A stretch of 64,000 nucleotides of DNA from an uncultured Clostridia bacterium (GCA_934177725.1 CAKPPO010000008.1:1-64000), one strand, 5' to 3'; counted from the first letter of the stretch, positions 19,227 to 29,028 are shown. The notes: a model not told the origin generated them from the letters alone. Program-made: numbers and translations.

Positions 19227-19484
19227 TTATAAGTTCTCCTTTCATTGATTTACATTTGTTTTTTATTTTTTTTAACATAAATTATTATATCATAAAAATA
19301 GCTTTTTTTCAAGATTTTGCCCCTCTTTATGCATATATGATAAGAATTATATTAAAAAAAGAGTTGTTTTGTATATAACCTAAATTTTTTAAGTTACTTA
19401 CATAATTCAACTCTTTTTCTTTTTTAGTCTACTGACTTTAATGCTTCTAGCATATCTACATTTTTTAATTTGTTATTTACAACG

Positions 19485-19512
19485 AAAAAAATCCGCTATA
19501 GCGGATTTTTTT
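19485..19512. terminator. Palindromic terminator (TCCGCTATAGCGGA family)
   Basis: The core TCCGCTATAGCGGA at 19492-19505 flanked by A- and T-runs, six bases after the stop of the surface protein gene. Confidence 0.85.
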
Positions 19513-19517
19513 TATTT

Positions 19518-20774
19518 CTATTTTATCATTTTTAATTTTTTATATTTTATATATGCAATTATAGTAGTTCCTATTAGTACCACTATCATAATTGTTAATC
19601 CTATTCCTACTCCTGTTTGTGGTATTGTTCCTGTTGCTATCGTTTTATCTTCTTCTCCATTTGTTGATGTGTTGTTGTTTGTGCTACCATTTGCATTTCC
19701 TTGGTTATTATTATTGTTGTTATTTGAAGCTGCTACAACTGTTACTGTACATGTTGCTTTTTTGTTTCCATCTTTGGATACAACTGTAATAATTGTAGAT
19801 CCTATTTTTTTAGGTGTTACTGTTCCATTATTATCTACTGTTGCTACACTTTCATCGCTAGAACTCCATGTAACTATTTTGTTTGTTGCTTTTTCTGGAT
19901 TAAATGTTGGTGTTAATTTTAGTGTTTTTCCTAACTCAACTTTTTCTGTTCCTGGCAAAGATATACTTTCCAATGCTACGTCTGGTTGTAAGTTATCTAC
20001 TAATATATAACCATATAAGTCTCTAGTATTCTCTCCTCCTTGAAAGTATAACCACATATAATATAAGCCACTATCTGGAACATTCACTGTTTTTTCTGTA
20101 TAACCAAAACCTATCTTATTAGAACTTCCATATCCATTCCAATATCCCCAACTTTTCCAATTTGCTGTTGGTACTTTTGTTTTAAGTAATGATGCTAATT
20201 CTAAATAATTACCATTTTTACTTTTTATTTCTTTATATTTATTTATCAATGTTTCATCTGTTATTTTTTCATATTGATAAAATGGTTTACTATTTTTTGA
20301 ATTCCAGTAATTTACATTTATGCATTCAGCCTCTTTTGTGCTAAATTGTTTTCCATTATTTATTACAGTATAATTGGTTACTTTTAGAAATGGTATAGAT
20401 AAATCTACTTGAAAATGATCTAAAATAATACTATCTGTTGTTTTGTCTTTTATAGTTATATAACCTTTTTCAACAGCTGTTATTACATCTGTAAATTTTA
20501 CATTATCTCCTGTAATTTCAATGTTTGCTGTTGATTCTGTATAGTCTGTTATTAAATACCACTCTCCATCTTTAACTTGTGTTGCTGCTGTTTTTGTAAG
20601 TCCAAATTGATACTCGTGTCCTTTATCTAATGTTAGACCTGAAAAATAGAATTTTTGAGTTCCAGTAGTGTTAGGATCTTTTTCTACACTTACTGCTGCA
20701 TTTGCAATGTTAGGTATTAATACCATTGCTAGTGCTATAATAGATAATATCAATATTCTTTTTACTTTTGTCAT
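19518..20774 (-). CDS. Cell-surface protein with Big_2 domain and IPQTG anchor
   Basis: 418 residues from ATG 20774 (GGAGGTG upstream). Signal peptide residues 1-27 end in ANA-A. The middle region (about 30-270) is of unknown fold. A Big_2 Ig-like domain follows (VALESISLPGTEKVELGKTL, SSSDESVATVDNNGTVT). A low-complexity Asn/Ser linker leads to IPQTGVG, a membrane helix and a basic tail, matching a class of sortase-anchored signals used in Clostridia. It is likely displayed on the wall; a matching sortase is not in the window. Confidence 0.85.
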   Translation of the reverse strand: MTKVKRILILSIIALAMVLIPNIANAAVSVEKDPNTTGTQKFYFSGLTLDKGHEYQFGLTKTAATQVKDGEWYLITDYTESTANIEITGDNVKFTDVITAVEKGYITIKDKTTDSIILDHFQVDLSIPFLKVTNYTVINNGKQFSTKEAECINVNYWNSKNSKPFYQYEKITDETLINKYKEIKSKNGNYLELASLLKTKVPTANWKSWGYWNGYGSSNKIGFGYTEKTVNVPDSGLYYMWLYFQGGENTRDLYGYILVDNLQPDVALESISLPGTEKVELGKTLKLTPTFNPEKATNKIVTWSSSDESVATVDNNGTVTPKKIGSTIITVVSKDGNKKATCTVTVVAASNNNNNNNQGNANGSTNNNTSTNGEEDKTIATGTIPQTGVGIGLTIMIVVLIGTTIIAYIKYKKLKMIK

Positions 20775-20811
20775 TTTTTCACCTCCTTCATCTTCTGTAT
20801 TATATTTTAAT

Positions 20812-21138
20812 TTATTGTTCATCAATTTTTTTACCAAATATAGACATTGCAAGTTTTCCTACTACTGGTAATTCTGGATCTTCTTCTTTGTTTGCTTTTA
20901 CTATACCTATTATGACTAGTACAATATATAAGCCATATACTATTGTTGAGAAAAATGGAATATAGATAGGAATTATTCTGTATATTGCATAAATAATCAT
21001 ATAACCTATACCTATAATTATTGCTTGAGCTGCATGTATTTTTGTATTTCTTTGGTTATCTTTCATACCATATAATACTATAAGCCCACCTATCCAAGTA
21101 AATACATATGCTAAAATTGCTTTACCTTTTTCACTCAT
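20812..21138 (-). CDS. DUF4870-type small membrane protein
   Basis: 108 residues with three hydrophobic segments and the typical start KGKAILAYVFTWIGGLIVLY, then NTKIHAAQAIIIGIGYMI. This is the DUF4870 pattern (helix with RxHAxQAI). Function unknown. It is directly upstream of the surface protein gene, 37 bases apart, so cotranscription is likely. Confidence 0.8.
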   Translation of the reverse strand: MSEKGKAILAYVFTWIGGLIVLYGMKDNQRNTKIHAAQAIIIGIGYMIIYAIYRIIPIYIPFFSTIVYGLYIVLVIIGIVKANKEEDPELPVVGKLAMSIFGKKIDEQ

Positions 21139-21465
21139 CTTACCTTTTCTCCTTTCTAAAAAAATTGTATAAATAAATTCTTTTTTGTAGAATTCTGCAA
21201 TTAATATATCATTTAAAAATATAAATGTAAATAGTTTTTCATATATTTATGTGTTTATATATTTATATATATTATGTCCTTTTATTTCTAAAATATATTG
21301 CAAAAGATTTATTATTAATTATCTAATAGAAGAAAATATTAATTGTATTAAATGTAAAGTATAATATCTGGTAAATAAAAAAATAGAGAGAATAAAAAAT
21401 GAAAAAGCAAAGAAAAAATCCGCCATAGCGGATTTTTTCTGTTTTTCATTTTTTATAGCCTTTAT
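21139..21465. other. AT-rich intergenic region
   Basis: Very AT-rich, without a supported gene. It contains the terminator at 21413-21438 belonging to rdgB and possibly a promoter for the leftward DUF4870 gene, which I cannot place with confidence. Confidence 0.4.
21413..21438 (-). terminator. Palindromic terminator (TCCGCTATAGCGGA family, one mismatch)
   Basis: TCCGCCATAGCGGA core flanked by A6 and T6, downstream of rdgB. Confidence 0.85.
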
Positions 21466-22053
21466 TTAGCGTTCTACTTCTTGTTCAAGCAGTTTATGTT
21501 TCATACATTCTAATGCTATTTTTCTTGCACTTATCTTATTTTTTTCTTCTTGTGTTAATTCTGCTAAAGTTTTTCCATTTTCTAATTCAAATATTTCATC
21601 AAAGCCAAATCCGTTTTCTCCTCTTGGTGTTTCTGTTACATATCCTTGTATATTTCCTTCTTCGCAGATTGTTACTTTCCCATCTGATAAAGCAATGGCT
21701 GTAACAAATTTTATTTGTCTTTTTTCTTTTGGTATACCTTTCATTTTTTCTATTATTGCTAGATTTCTTTCTCTATCTGTTCCTTTATGCCATCTTTTTG
21801 TAAATACCCCTGGAAAACCATTTAAACATTCTATCTGTATTCCTGAATCATCAGCAATACACATCTTTCCATTAAGCTCTTTTGCTATTTCTTTTGCTTT
21901 TTTTATCGCATTTTCTCTAAATGTTTCTTGGTCTTCTTCAATATCGACCTCTATTCCAAGTTCCTCCATTGAAACTATTTTATATCCTTTTAATATTTCT
22001 TGAGTTTCCTTTATTTTTCCCTTATTACCTGAAGCAATTACTATTTCTTTCAT
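21466..22053 (-). CDS. rdgB: Non-canonical purine NTP pyrophosphatase (Ham1/RdgB)
   Basis: 195 residues from ATG 22053, chosen for its AAAGGA site. Begins IVIASGNKGKIKETQEIL, the SxNxxK nucleotide-binding motif; ADDSGIQIECLNGFPGVFTKR and GENGFGFDEIF are also diagnostic. It hydrolyses dITP and XTP to monophosphates, keeping deaminated purines out of DNA. The upstream Nudix-like gene ends just before its start, so they form one transcript. Confidence 0.95.
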   Translation of the reverse strand: MKEIVIASGNKGKIKETQEILKGYKIVSMEELGIEVDIEEDQETFRENAIKKAKEIAKELNGKMCIADDSGIQIECLNGFPGVFTKRWHKGTDRERNLAIIEKMKGIPKEKRQIKFVTAIALSDGKVTICEEGNIQGYVTETPRGENGFGFDEIFELENGKTLAELTQEEKNKISARKIALECMKHKLLEQEVER

Positions 22054-22069
22054 TTTTATAATCCTTTCT

Positions 22070-22828
22070 TTATACCCAGTTACTTGTAAAATCTTCATTA
22101 AATTTATACCTATTTGATGGTCTATATGCAGATTCTTTTACAACTTTTTCTGTTTTCTTTACCATTGGTTCTATTTTTTTCCTAAAGTTTGCTGGTACTA
22201 ATTTTTTATCTAATATTATTTCATAAACTTGTTGTAACTCAGAAATTGCAAACTCTTCATCTAAAAAACTAAATGCTATATTTGTATTTTCAATTCTGTT
22301 TCTTAATCTTTTTATTCCTGTATGTATTATAATTGCGTTTAATTCGCTAATATCAGATTTTCCTACCAATTTATTAATATATTCTATACTTTCTCTTTGC
22401 CTTTTTGCAATTGTTTCTATTTCATATTGTATTTTTCTGTTTTCATTGTTTAATGTAATTTTTTGCACCCTTGTTTCCTTTTCGTTTTCAATATATATAT
22501 CATAAAACTTCAAATTAACAGGCATATCTTTAATATTTTTCTTATTTATTATTACTAAATATGTAATTATTATTTCTGACTCTTTTGTGTAATAATTCGG
22601 ATCACCCCAAGTATATAATTGTTCTATATAAAATCTTGATGTTCCAAATAGATTTTCAATTTGTTTTTCTGCTAATTTTTTTATATATTCTTTATTATTT
22701 ATTTTAAATATAGGAAAATTATAATTTTCATCTAATACTATTTGTAATTTTTTATCTTTTAATCTTCTCACATCTTTTCGTTCTTCGTTATCTGTACTAA
22801 ATATTATTAGGTTACCTTTAATATTCAT
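22070..22828 (-). CDS. NrtR-like regulator with degenerate Nudix domain
   Basis: 252 residues. The C-terminal 90 residues match the NrtR winged helix (LRNRIENTNIAFSFL, FAISELQQVYEIIL, NFRKKI). The N-terminal domain has the size and TWGDPNYYTKESEIIITYLVI strand pattern of the Nudix fold, but I see no GX5EX7REUXEEXGU catalytic box. NrtR proteins control NAD metabolism by sensing ADP-ribose; a version without the box is probably sensory only. Its target is not shown by context: neighbours are rdgB and the radical-SAM-like gene. Confidence 0.7.
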   Translation of the reverse strand: MNIKGNLIIFSTDNEERKDVRRLKDKKLQIVLDENYNFPIFKINNKEYIKKLAEKQIENLFGTSRFYIEQLYTWGDPNYYTKESEIIITYLVIINKKNIKDMPVNLKFYDIYIENEKETRVQKITLNNENRKIQYEIETIAKRQRESIEYINKLVGKSDISELNAIIIHTGIKRLRNRIENTNIAFSFLDEEFAISELQQVYEIILDKKLVPANFRKKIEPMVKKTEKVVKESAYRPSNRYKFNEDFTSNWV

Positions 22829-22897
22829 TTTTAGTCTTTTCCTCCTTTAAATTATCCACCAAGTTATAATCCAAATTTTAACAATTTCATCTTATTT

Positions 22898-23899
22898 CTA
22901 TTTAGTATATTTTATACATTCTTGTTGTTTTCTGCAATCCTTGTATGATATAAATTCTCCATTATGCTCGATTTTTATTGATGGCTTTGGAGTTCTATCA
23001 ATCTTTAAGTTTTCTATGTCTTTTGGATGGCAACCAACACTACTTCTATCTTTTAAATAATCAATTTGTGACATTACACAATAATCACATCCAATATTAC
23101 ATGGCTTATTTTCTGACCAAGAAAACCACCCTGATGTAAATTCATAATTATGATTATCAATTGTAGTAATCTTATTTAATCTCGAAATTAGTTTTTTAGT
23201 ATATGGTATAGACTCGGTGATAACTCTAACTAAATTCAAATCGCCTGCAGATGCTTGAGAAAGTACAATCTTATTATCAAGTACTTCATATTCGTACCCA
23301 AGTTTATCTAAAATTTCTAGATTTCTTGGAGTATTTTTCTCAAAACCATGTACTTTACAAATTGTATCAAATTTATCTGCTACAGCACAAGATGTTTTAT
23401 TAAAAAATTTTACTCCATTTGCTTTGCAACACTCTATAAAATATTGTTTTGTTTCATCTTCTAGTTGTTTAATCAGTTTATTATTATGCAATCCACCCAT
23501 TATAATTCTATTTCCATGGGTTGCTGCGACCTTAACAATATTTTCAATATTTTCTTTGCTATCATTTCTTCCTTTTATTAATGGTCTAAGTAAAATGGTT
23601 ACATCTCCAAAAATTGAATATAATCTATCTATTGCATTAACTCTTTCCTCAAATGTATACTTTCCTTCATTTAGTCCGGTTAGTGAATATGATAAAAATA
23701 AATTTTTCTTCTGCTTTTCTGTTAAATTTTCTAGTAACGAAAATGCATATTCACTTGGAACAGCTTTTGTACAAACATGAAAAATATTTGAAAATCCTTC
23801 TAAAGATTTTATTTTTAATACAGTGTTTTCTATTTGATTGTCTATTAATGGATCTCCATTATTATTGATGTTTACAGGTATTTTTTCAAACCACTTCAT
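22898..23899 (-). CDS. Radical-SAM-like protein with C-terminal CxxxCxxC
   Basis: 333 residues from ATG 23899; an AAAGGAG lies ten bases upstream, making the ATG nine bases earlier unlikely. The body looks like a TIM barrel (repeated beta-alpha units such as VTILLRPLIKG and HGNRIIMGGLHNN). The canonical radical-SAM triad C-x3-C-x2-C is at about C267-C271-C274 (CNIGCDYC), near the C-terminus rather than before the barrel, with further Cys after it (GCHP, DCRKQQEC). This may be a rearranged radical-SAM protein or a different Fe-S protein. Confidence 0.6.
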   Translation of the reverse strand: MKWFEKIPVNINNNGDPLIDNQIENTVLKIKSLEGFSNIFHVCTKAVPSEYAFSLLENLTEKQKKNLFLSYSLTGLNEGKYTFEERVNAIDRLYSIFGDVTILLRPLIKGRNDSKENIENIVKVAATHGNRIIMGGLHNNKLIKQLEDETKQYFIECCKANGVKFFNKTSCAVADKFDTICKVHGFEKNTPRNLEILDKLGYEYEVLDNKIVLSQASAGDLNLVRVITESIPYTKKLISRLNKITTIDNHNYEFTSGWFSWSENKPCNIGCDYCVMSQIDYLKDRSSVGCHPKDIENLKIDRTPKPSIKIEHNGEFISYKDCRKQQECIKYTK

Positions 23900-24081
23900 A
23901 TATACCATCTCCTTTTACTTATTATATTTTTTATATTAAGTAGCTACAGTTGCATTATATTCATTTGTGTATCTTTTGTCAATACTTTTTATAAAAAATA
24001 TAATAAGTGCTCTGAAATATCTTTATACTTTTTGTGTAATTTACTAAATACTAATTTCTAAAAAATTTTTTATTACATACA

Positions 24082-24113
24082 AAAAAACAAGATATTTTTG
24101 TATCCTGTTTTTT
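24082..24113 (-). terminator. Terminator of prfA
   Basis: Stem of A-run-ACAAGATA paired with TATCCTGT-T-run, eight bases after the prfA stop. Confidence 0.8.
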
Positions 24114-24121
24114 TACATTTT

Positions 24122-25183
24122 CTATTCTTCTTCACCTTTTAATTTTTCTGCTCTATCTGCTGCAATTAAGTTATCTATCATTTCATCTAAGTTACCATTT
24201 AGGAAATCTTCAAATTGGTATACGTTCATTCCTATTCTGTGGTCTGTTATACGGCCTTGTGGATAGTTATATGTACGTATTTTCTCACTTCTGTCTCCAC
24301 TACCTACTTGGCTTTTTCTTTCATTTGCTATTTGACTATCTCTTTTTTGTTTTTCTATTTCATATAGTCTAGAACGAAGTAATCTCATTGCATATTCTCT
24401 ATTTTGTACTTGTGAACGTTCTGTTTGGCATTCTGCAACTACTCCTGTTGGAACGTGAATTAATCTTACTGCTGATGATGTTTTGTTTACGTGTTGTCCT
24501 CCAGCACCAGATGCTCTATAAACTTCCATTTTTATATCTGCTGGGTTTATATCTATTTCTACATCTGCTACTTCAGGAAGTACTGCTACTGTTGCAGTTG
24601 ATGTATGAATTCTACCACTACTTTCTGTATCTGGTACACGTTGTACACGATGTACTCCACTCTCGAATTTTAGTCTACTATATGCTCCTTTTCCTGTAAT
24701 CATAAAAGATATTTCTTTATATCCTCCAAGACCTGTTTCGTTTTCATTTACCACTTCTAGTTTCCAGTGTTTTTTCTCTGCATACATAGAATACATTCTA
24801 AATAGCGTTCCTGCAAATAGTGCTGCTTCTTCTCCTCCAGCACCTCCACGTATTTCGCATATAACGTTTTTATCATCGTCTGGATCTTTTGGAATTAAAA
24901 GTATTTTTAATTCTTCTTCTATTTTTGGCATAGCTTCTTTATTTGCAAGCATTTCTTCTTCAGCCAAATCTTTCATTTCTGGGTCATTCATCATTTCTTT
25001 TGCTTCTTCGTATGCTTGTTTTGCTTTTTTATATTCTCTGTATTTTTGTACTATTGGTTCTAATTCTGCGTGTTCTTTCATATATTCACGCCATTCGTTT
25101 GTTCTTGAAATTACTTCTGGATCACTTATTTTTTGTGTTAATTCTTCATAACGTTTTTCTACAGTCTCTAATTTATCAAACAT
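24122..25183 (-). CDS. prfA: Peptide chain release factor 1
   Basis: 353 residues. The catalytic GGQ is at 228-230 within [19 protein letters not shown], and the codon-recognition PxT is P184-D-T186 ([14 protein letters not shown]). RF1 ends translation at UAA and UAG. Here it matters for the frameshift question, because UAG and UAA follow the CGG sites in mreB and mreC. The usual partner prmC is not next to it. Clear ribosome site AAAAGGAG. Confidence 0.96.
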   Translation of the reverse strand: MFDKLETVEKRYEELTQKISDPEVISRTNEWREYMKEHAELEPIVQKYREYKKAKQAYEEAKEMMNDPEMKDLAEEEMLANKEAMPKIEEELKILLIPKDPDDDKNVICEIRGGAGGEEAALFAGTLFRMYSMYAEKKHWKLEVVNENETGLGGYKEISFMITGKGAYSRLKFESGVHRVQRVPDTESSGRIHTSTATVAVLPEVADVEIDINPADIKMEVYRASGAGGQHVNKTSSAVRLIHVPTGVVAECQTERSQVQNREYAMRLLRSRLYEIEKQKRDSQIANERKSQVGSGDRSEKIRTYNYPQGRITDHRIGMNVYQFEDFLNGNLDEMIDNLIAADRAEKLKGEEE

Positions 25184-25252
25184 AAATATTCTCCTTTTTA
25201 AATTATATATTCTTTGGTATTATACTACATTTTTATATTTTATTCAATAGAA

Positions 25253-25281
25253 AAACCGCTCTTTAATTTAAAAAGCGGTTT
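25253..25281 (-). terminator. Hairpin terminator
   Basis: Stem AAACCGCT...AGCGGTTT followed by T-rich sequence on the minus strand, just past the 121-residue gene. Confidence 0.8.
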
Positions 25282-25290
25282 CTCTTATTA

Positions 25291-25656
25291 TTATTTTAAT
25301 GCTTTTTTTATATCCGTCTGATATTGTTTAATAAGTGAATAAAACAATGGATGAGCTATTTCTTCAGCTTTTTCTACGTCCTCATCAAGTTTTTGGAAAT
25401 ACCTACCAATTAAAATGTAAAGATCACTCTCGTCTAATTTTTCAATTTCTGTATCTAATACCTTCTTTTCTTCAATTTCCAATGTTGTAATGTCAGCCAA
25501 TAAGTCATCAATCCAAATCCAGAATATAGTATTTTCTCTACTCTCTCCTAGTAGTTTCCTCGCATGTTGTCTACCATCACTATACATACTCACTTTTGCA
25601 GCTAATTCTTCCCGTAGTGCAGATACCTTTTCAACCTGCTCCTCTGTAAATTTCAT
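25291..25656 (-). CDS. Hypothetical helical protein containing a sense CGG codon
   Basis: 121 residues with a strong AAGGAGG site. Entirely helical, acidic, with heptad-like stretches; no known family. Codon use differs from neighbours: it holds GCG AGG and one in-frame CGG at codon 15 (25612-25614), read here in the normal frame because +1 skipping would reach a stop within four codons. It is one of only two genes in the window with an in-frame CGG that does not coincide with a frameshift, which might reflect recent transfer. Confidence 0.65.
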   Translation of the reverse strand: MKFTEEQVEKVSALREELAAKVSMYSDGRQHARKLLGESRENTIFWIWIDDLLADITTLEIEEKKVLDTEIEKLDESDLYILIGRYFQKLDEDVEKAEEIAHPLFYSLIKQYQTDIKKALK

Positions 25657-25747
25657 ATTTTTTATCCTCCTTCTAATTTAGAATACAAGATTTTTATAGT
25701 TATTATATTTGATATTGTACTATCTCTTTTCATAATTGTCAACAAAT

Positions 25748-25798
25748 AAAAAAACAGGTTATAATATGATAATATTTTTATTATAACCTGTTTTTTTT
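25748..25798 (-). terminator. Terminator of the YhaO/YhaN pair
   Basis: Stem AAACAGGTTATAATA...TTATAACCTGTTT with a long T-run, nine bases after the yhaN-like stop. Confidence 0.85.
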
Positions 25799-25806
25799 AG
25801 ATTTTA

Positions 25807-27753
25807 TTATAAATTCACTAAATTATATTTAATGTTTTCTTTGTCTAGTATATCTACTTCTCTGTTAGTACATGTAAATATAATTATTTGATTATTTTCA
25901 TATTCTTTGCTTATATATGTAAGAATATTTTTTAGTCTTTCTTCATCATAATATGCAAATGCTTCGTCTAAAATTATTGGCATGCTTTCTTCTGAAAGTT
26001 CTTTTATTGCTCCAAATCTTAATGATAAATATAACTGCTCTATTGTTCCTATACTTAACTTTTCGGCTGAAATGTATTCTCCATTTTGCTTTTCTACTAT
26101 TATTCCTTCCTCATCATTTATTTTTACTTTTTTGTATTTACCATTAGATATTTTTTCTATGTTTTTAGATAAGTTCTCTGTAAATTTTGGAGTAACATTT
26201 TCTTTCATTTTTGTATATGCTATTTCTAAAACTTCTTTTGCAAGTTCTATTGCAGAATTTTGCTTATTAAGCATTGTTTCTTTTTCATTTAGTTCTTGTA
26301 GTTGCTCTTCCATACTTGCCAATCTTTCAAGTTTTGGCATTATATTATTTTTATCTAGTTCTAGTGAATGTAGTTCTAATTTATTTTTATTTAGTTCTTC
26401 TTGCATTTTTTCTATATTATATGAAATATTATTATTAAATTCTGCATTTTCTAATTGGTATATTTCTCTTAATCTATTTAGTCTTTCTTCTATATTAGAA
26501 TTAATTTCTTGTTCTTGTTTTTCAATTTCTGCAATTTTTTCTTCTTTAGATCTATTTAGCATTTCTATTTGTGCTTGCATTTTGTCCATTTCGTTTTTAG
26601 CTAATTGTATTCTTTCTCTTATTTTTATTTGTTGTTCGCTTTCTTCCTTTTTAGGTTCATTATCTTTATTTTTATTTACTAAAGACTCTATTAATATAGT
26701 AAAGCTTGCTGCTCCTATTACAAAAGCAATTACTGATATTAATACATTTTTAATGAATATAATACCTATAGTAATTGATATTACAAATAGAATCGCAGTT
26801 CCTATCTTTTTAAATTTTGATGCTTTCTTATTTTCTTCTGCTTGATTCTCTGCTTTTTCATTTATAATATTTGTTATTTCTTTATACTTTGTTTCTATTC
26901 CATTTTTTTCTTCTTTTATATTTTCTATTTTTTCTTCATATGATTTTATTAAATTCTGATTTAATTCTAATTTTTGTTCTTCAAGCTTTTTATCTTCATA
27001 TATTTTATTTATTTGTTTTAGTACTTCTAATTTTCTTTCGTTTTCTTGTATTTTTGCCTCTAAATTGTTTTTATTTTCTTCTATTGTATATCTTTCTTCT
27101 TTATATTCTTCTAGTTCTCCAATTTCGTCTTGAAGATTAAATTGCTCTTCTTTCACAATGTTCATTGGTCTCCCTGTTGTTCTTAATGTTCCTATTTCCT
27201 CTATTTGCCTTTTATTTAATTTTTCTAATGCCTTTTTGTATGAAACATTATCTTCTCCTGTCCCTGCCAAGTTTGCCAACTTTTGGACTAATATATTTTG
27301 CTCTTGCTTTTCTAATTTTACTTCTGTTTGACAAGATACAAATGTAGATAAGAATGTTTCTTCTTCTATTTTTGTTTGCTCTACAAAAAATTTACTTCCA
27401 TTTGTTTTGTCTATTGTAAATTCTTTTGAAATGTCTTCTCCTGTTTCATTATATATTTTAGGATTTTTTTTGTTAAAATCTCTAAATACTTCATATTTTT
27501 TTCCGTCATCTAATGTATATGTTATTTTTCCAGAAAATTCTTCGCTATTCCATGGTTTGTATCTATCATAATCCGAAAATTCTTTTCTTCTTTTATTTTT
27601 GGATATCCCATAAAACATATCCACAATAAATTTAAGAAATGTGGATTTTCCACTTTCGTTATTGCCTTTTATTATATTTATATTTTCACTTAGATCTATT
27701 TGTTTGCTTTCTAAATTTCCAAAAGCATTTATCTGAGCATTTTCTATTTTCAA
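25807..27753 (-). CDS. SbcC/YhaN-like AAA ATPase with transmembrane insert
   Basis: 648 residues, TTG start after GAGGTGA. The Walker A is in NIIKGNNESGKSTFLKFIVD (about 28-47); the ABC-type C-terminal lobe has LSIGTIEQLYLSLRFG and PIILDEAFAYYD (signature and Walker B). Long coiled coils lie between, interrupted at about 315-360 by two adjacent membrane helices (AILFVISITIGIIF and ISVIAFVIGAASF). This is the architecture of YhaN, the SMC-like partner of the YhaO nuclease. It probably acts with the upstream nuclease in DNA end processing. Confidence 0.85.
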   Translation of the reverse strand: MKIENAQINAFGNLESKQIDLSENINIIKGNNESGKSTFLKFIVDMFYGISKNKRRKEFSDYDRYKPWNSEEFSGKITYTLDDGKKYEVFRDFNKKNPKIYNETGEDISKEFTIDKTNGSKFFVEQTKIEEETFLSTFVSCQTEVKLEKQEQNILVQKLANLAGTGEDNVSYKKALEKLNKRQIEEIGTLRTTGRPMNIVKEEQFNLQDEIGELEEYKEERYTIEENKNNLEAKIQENERKLEVLKQINKIYEDKKLEEQKLELNQNLIKSYEEKIENIKEEKNGIETKYKEITNIINEKAENQAEENKKASKFKKIGTAILFVISITIGIIFIKNVLISVIAFVIGAASFTILIESLVNKNKDNEPKKEESEQQIKIRERIQLAKNEMDKMQAQIEMLNRSKEEKIAEIEKQEQEINSNIEERLNRLREIYQLENAEFNNNISYNIEKMQEELNKNKLELHSLELDKNNIMPKLERLASMEEQLQELNEKETMLNKQNSAIELAKEVLEIAYTKMKENVTPKFTENLSKNIEKISNGKYKKVKINDEEGIIVEKQNGEYISAEKLSIGTIEQLYLSLRFGAIKELSEESMPIILDEAFAYYDEERLKNILTYISKEYENNQIIIFTCTNREVDILDKENIKYNLVNL

Positions 27754-27768
27754 AATATCACCTCTTAT

Positions 27769-28839
27769 TTATGATAAAGAGTTCATTCCTATTTCTATAG
27801 CTTTTTCTATAGTTTCTTTATCTATATTTTCATCTTTTAATTTTTCTAACATTTCTTTAGCAAATATTCCTTTTAATGTGCTGTCATTTGCTATTTCTTC
27901 TAGATTATAGTTAATCTTCGTTTTATCTTTAATTTTTATAATATTTTCAGTTTCTACTAACTTATATAGTTTATAAACATTTATTTCAAAATTTCTATTT
28001 CCTACTAATATAATTTTGTATAAATTTCTCTGCTCTAATTCTAATTCATTTATTTTTTCTGCTAATTCTTCTATTGTTTGAATCTCACTAATATCTAGCT
28101 CTTGTTCCTTAAATTCTTTTTCGTCTAATGTAATAAATTCTAAATTTAATTTTCCTTTTTCTAAATTTCCTACTACCATTCCGTGTTTTCCTAATTCGTC
28201 AAAACCTAGGGAAATAGTAGAACCTGGATATACTATATTTGTTTTTTCTTCCACATTCTTTTTATGAATATGTCCTATTGCAACATAATCAAAGCCAATC
28301 TCTTGTAATTTTTTTGAAGATAAATTGTTATATTCCTTTTCTAATTTATCACTTCCATCTAAATTACAGTGTGTTAATAATATATTTATTTTCTCTTTGT
28401 TTTCCAATTTGATATTTTCTATGTTTGAGTTATTACAATAGAAATCTTCAAATCCATATCCATATAAAATGAAGTCTTCGTTTTCCACTTTTTCTACATT
28501 TGCTGTGAATATTTTTACATTTTCATTCCAATTATATTTTGCATAATATGAGTTCTTTAAGTATGGATCGTGATTACCTGGAGCAATATAAATTTTAGTA
28601 TTTGGTATCTGTTTAAAGCTATCATTTATAAAACTTATTGTACTCTCTCTTATGTATTCGTTGTCGTATAAATCCCCTGCTATAAATAAGTAAGGAATTT
28701 TACTTTCTTTTATATATTCTATCATTTTTTTGAATGCTTTTCTTTGATCTAGTCTTCTTGTCTCGCCTAAATCTCTTCTATCACTAAGCATTTTAAATGG
28801 CGTATCAAAGTGCATATCTGCTATATGTACAAATTTCAT
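27769..28839 (-). CDS. SbcD/YhaO-like DNA exonuclease (metallophosphatase)
   Basis: 356 residues from ATG 28839, preceded by GGAGG; longer readings lack a site. Metallophosphatase motifs are complete: HIADMHFDTP (D-x-H), FIAGDLYDN (GDxxD), PGNHDPY (GNHD), THCNLDG and IGHIHKK. It is the nuclease subunit of an Mre11/Rad50-like pair with the downstream YhaN-like ATPase, from which it is separated by only 15 bases. Confidence 0.9.
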   Translation of the reverse strand: MKFVHIADMHFDTPFKMLSDRRDLGETRRLDQRKAFKKMIEYIKESKIPYLFIAGDLYDNEYIRESTISFINDSFKQIPNTKIYIAPGNHDPYLKNSYYAKYNWNENVKIFTANVEKVENEDFILYGYGFEDFYCNNSNIENIKLENKEKINILLTHCNLDGSDKLEKEYNNLSSKKLQEIGFDYVAIGHIHKKNVEEKTNIVYPGSTISLGFDELGKHGMVVGNLEKGKLNLEFITLDEKEFKEQELDISEIQTIEELAEKINELELEQRNLYKIILVGNRNFEINVYKLYKLVETENIIKIKDKTKINYNLEEIANDSTLKGIFAKEMLEKLKDENIDKETIEKAIEIGMNSLS

Positions 28840-28992
28840 ATGATTATCCTCCATAATTTCTTTGCTCATTATATCTATTAATAGTAAAAAAGTCAATACA
28901 TTTTTGAACGTTTGTTTTGTTGTTTCTAATGTTTAAATGCTATTATTTTAATGTTTTAAACTTGTTCAAGCAATAATCTGGTCTTTTAGCAG

Positions 28993-29028
28993 TTATCAAA
29001 AAATCCGCTATAGCGGATTTTTTGATAA
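28993..29028 (-). terminator. 36-base perfect palindrome, terminator
   Basis: The TCCGCTATAGCGGA core extended outward to a perfect 36-base palindrome (arms begin TTATCA). It abuts the stop codon of the Rpn-type gene and is the longest perfect member of this terminator family here. Confidence 0.85.

Noticed and set aside
25982..26845. 287-residue plus-strand frame rich in Ser and Phe
   Set aside because: Exact antisense of the YhaN-like ATPase coiled coil, a mirror of Glu/Lys-rich codons.
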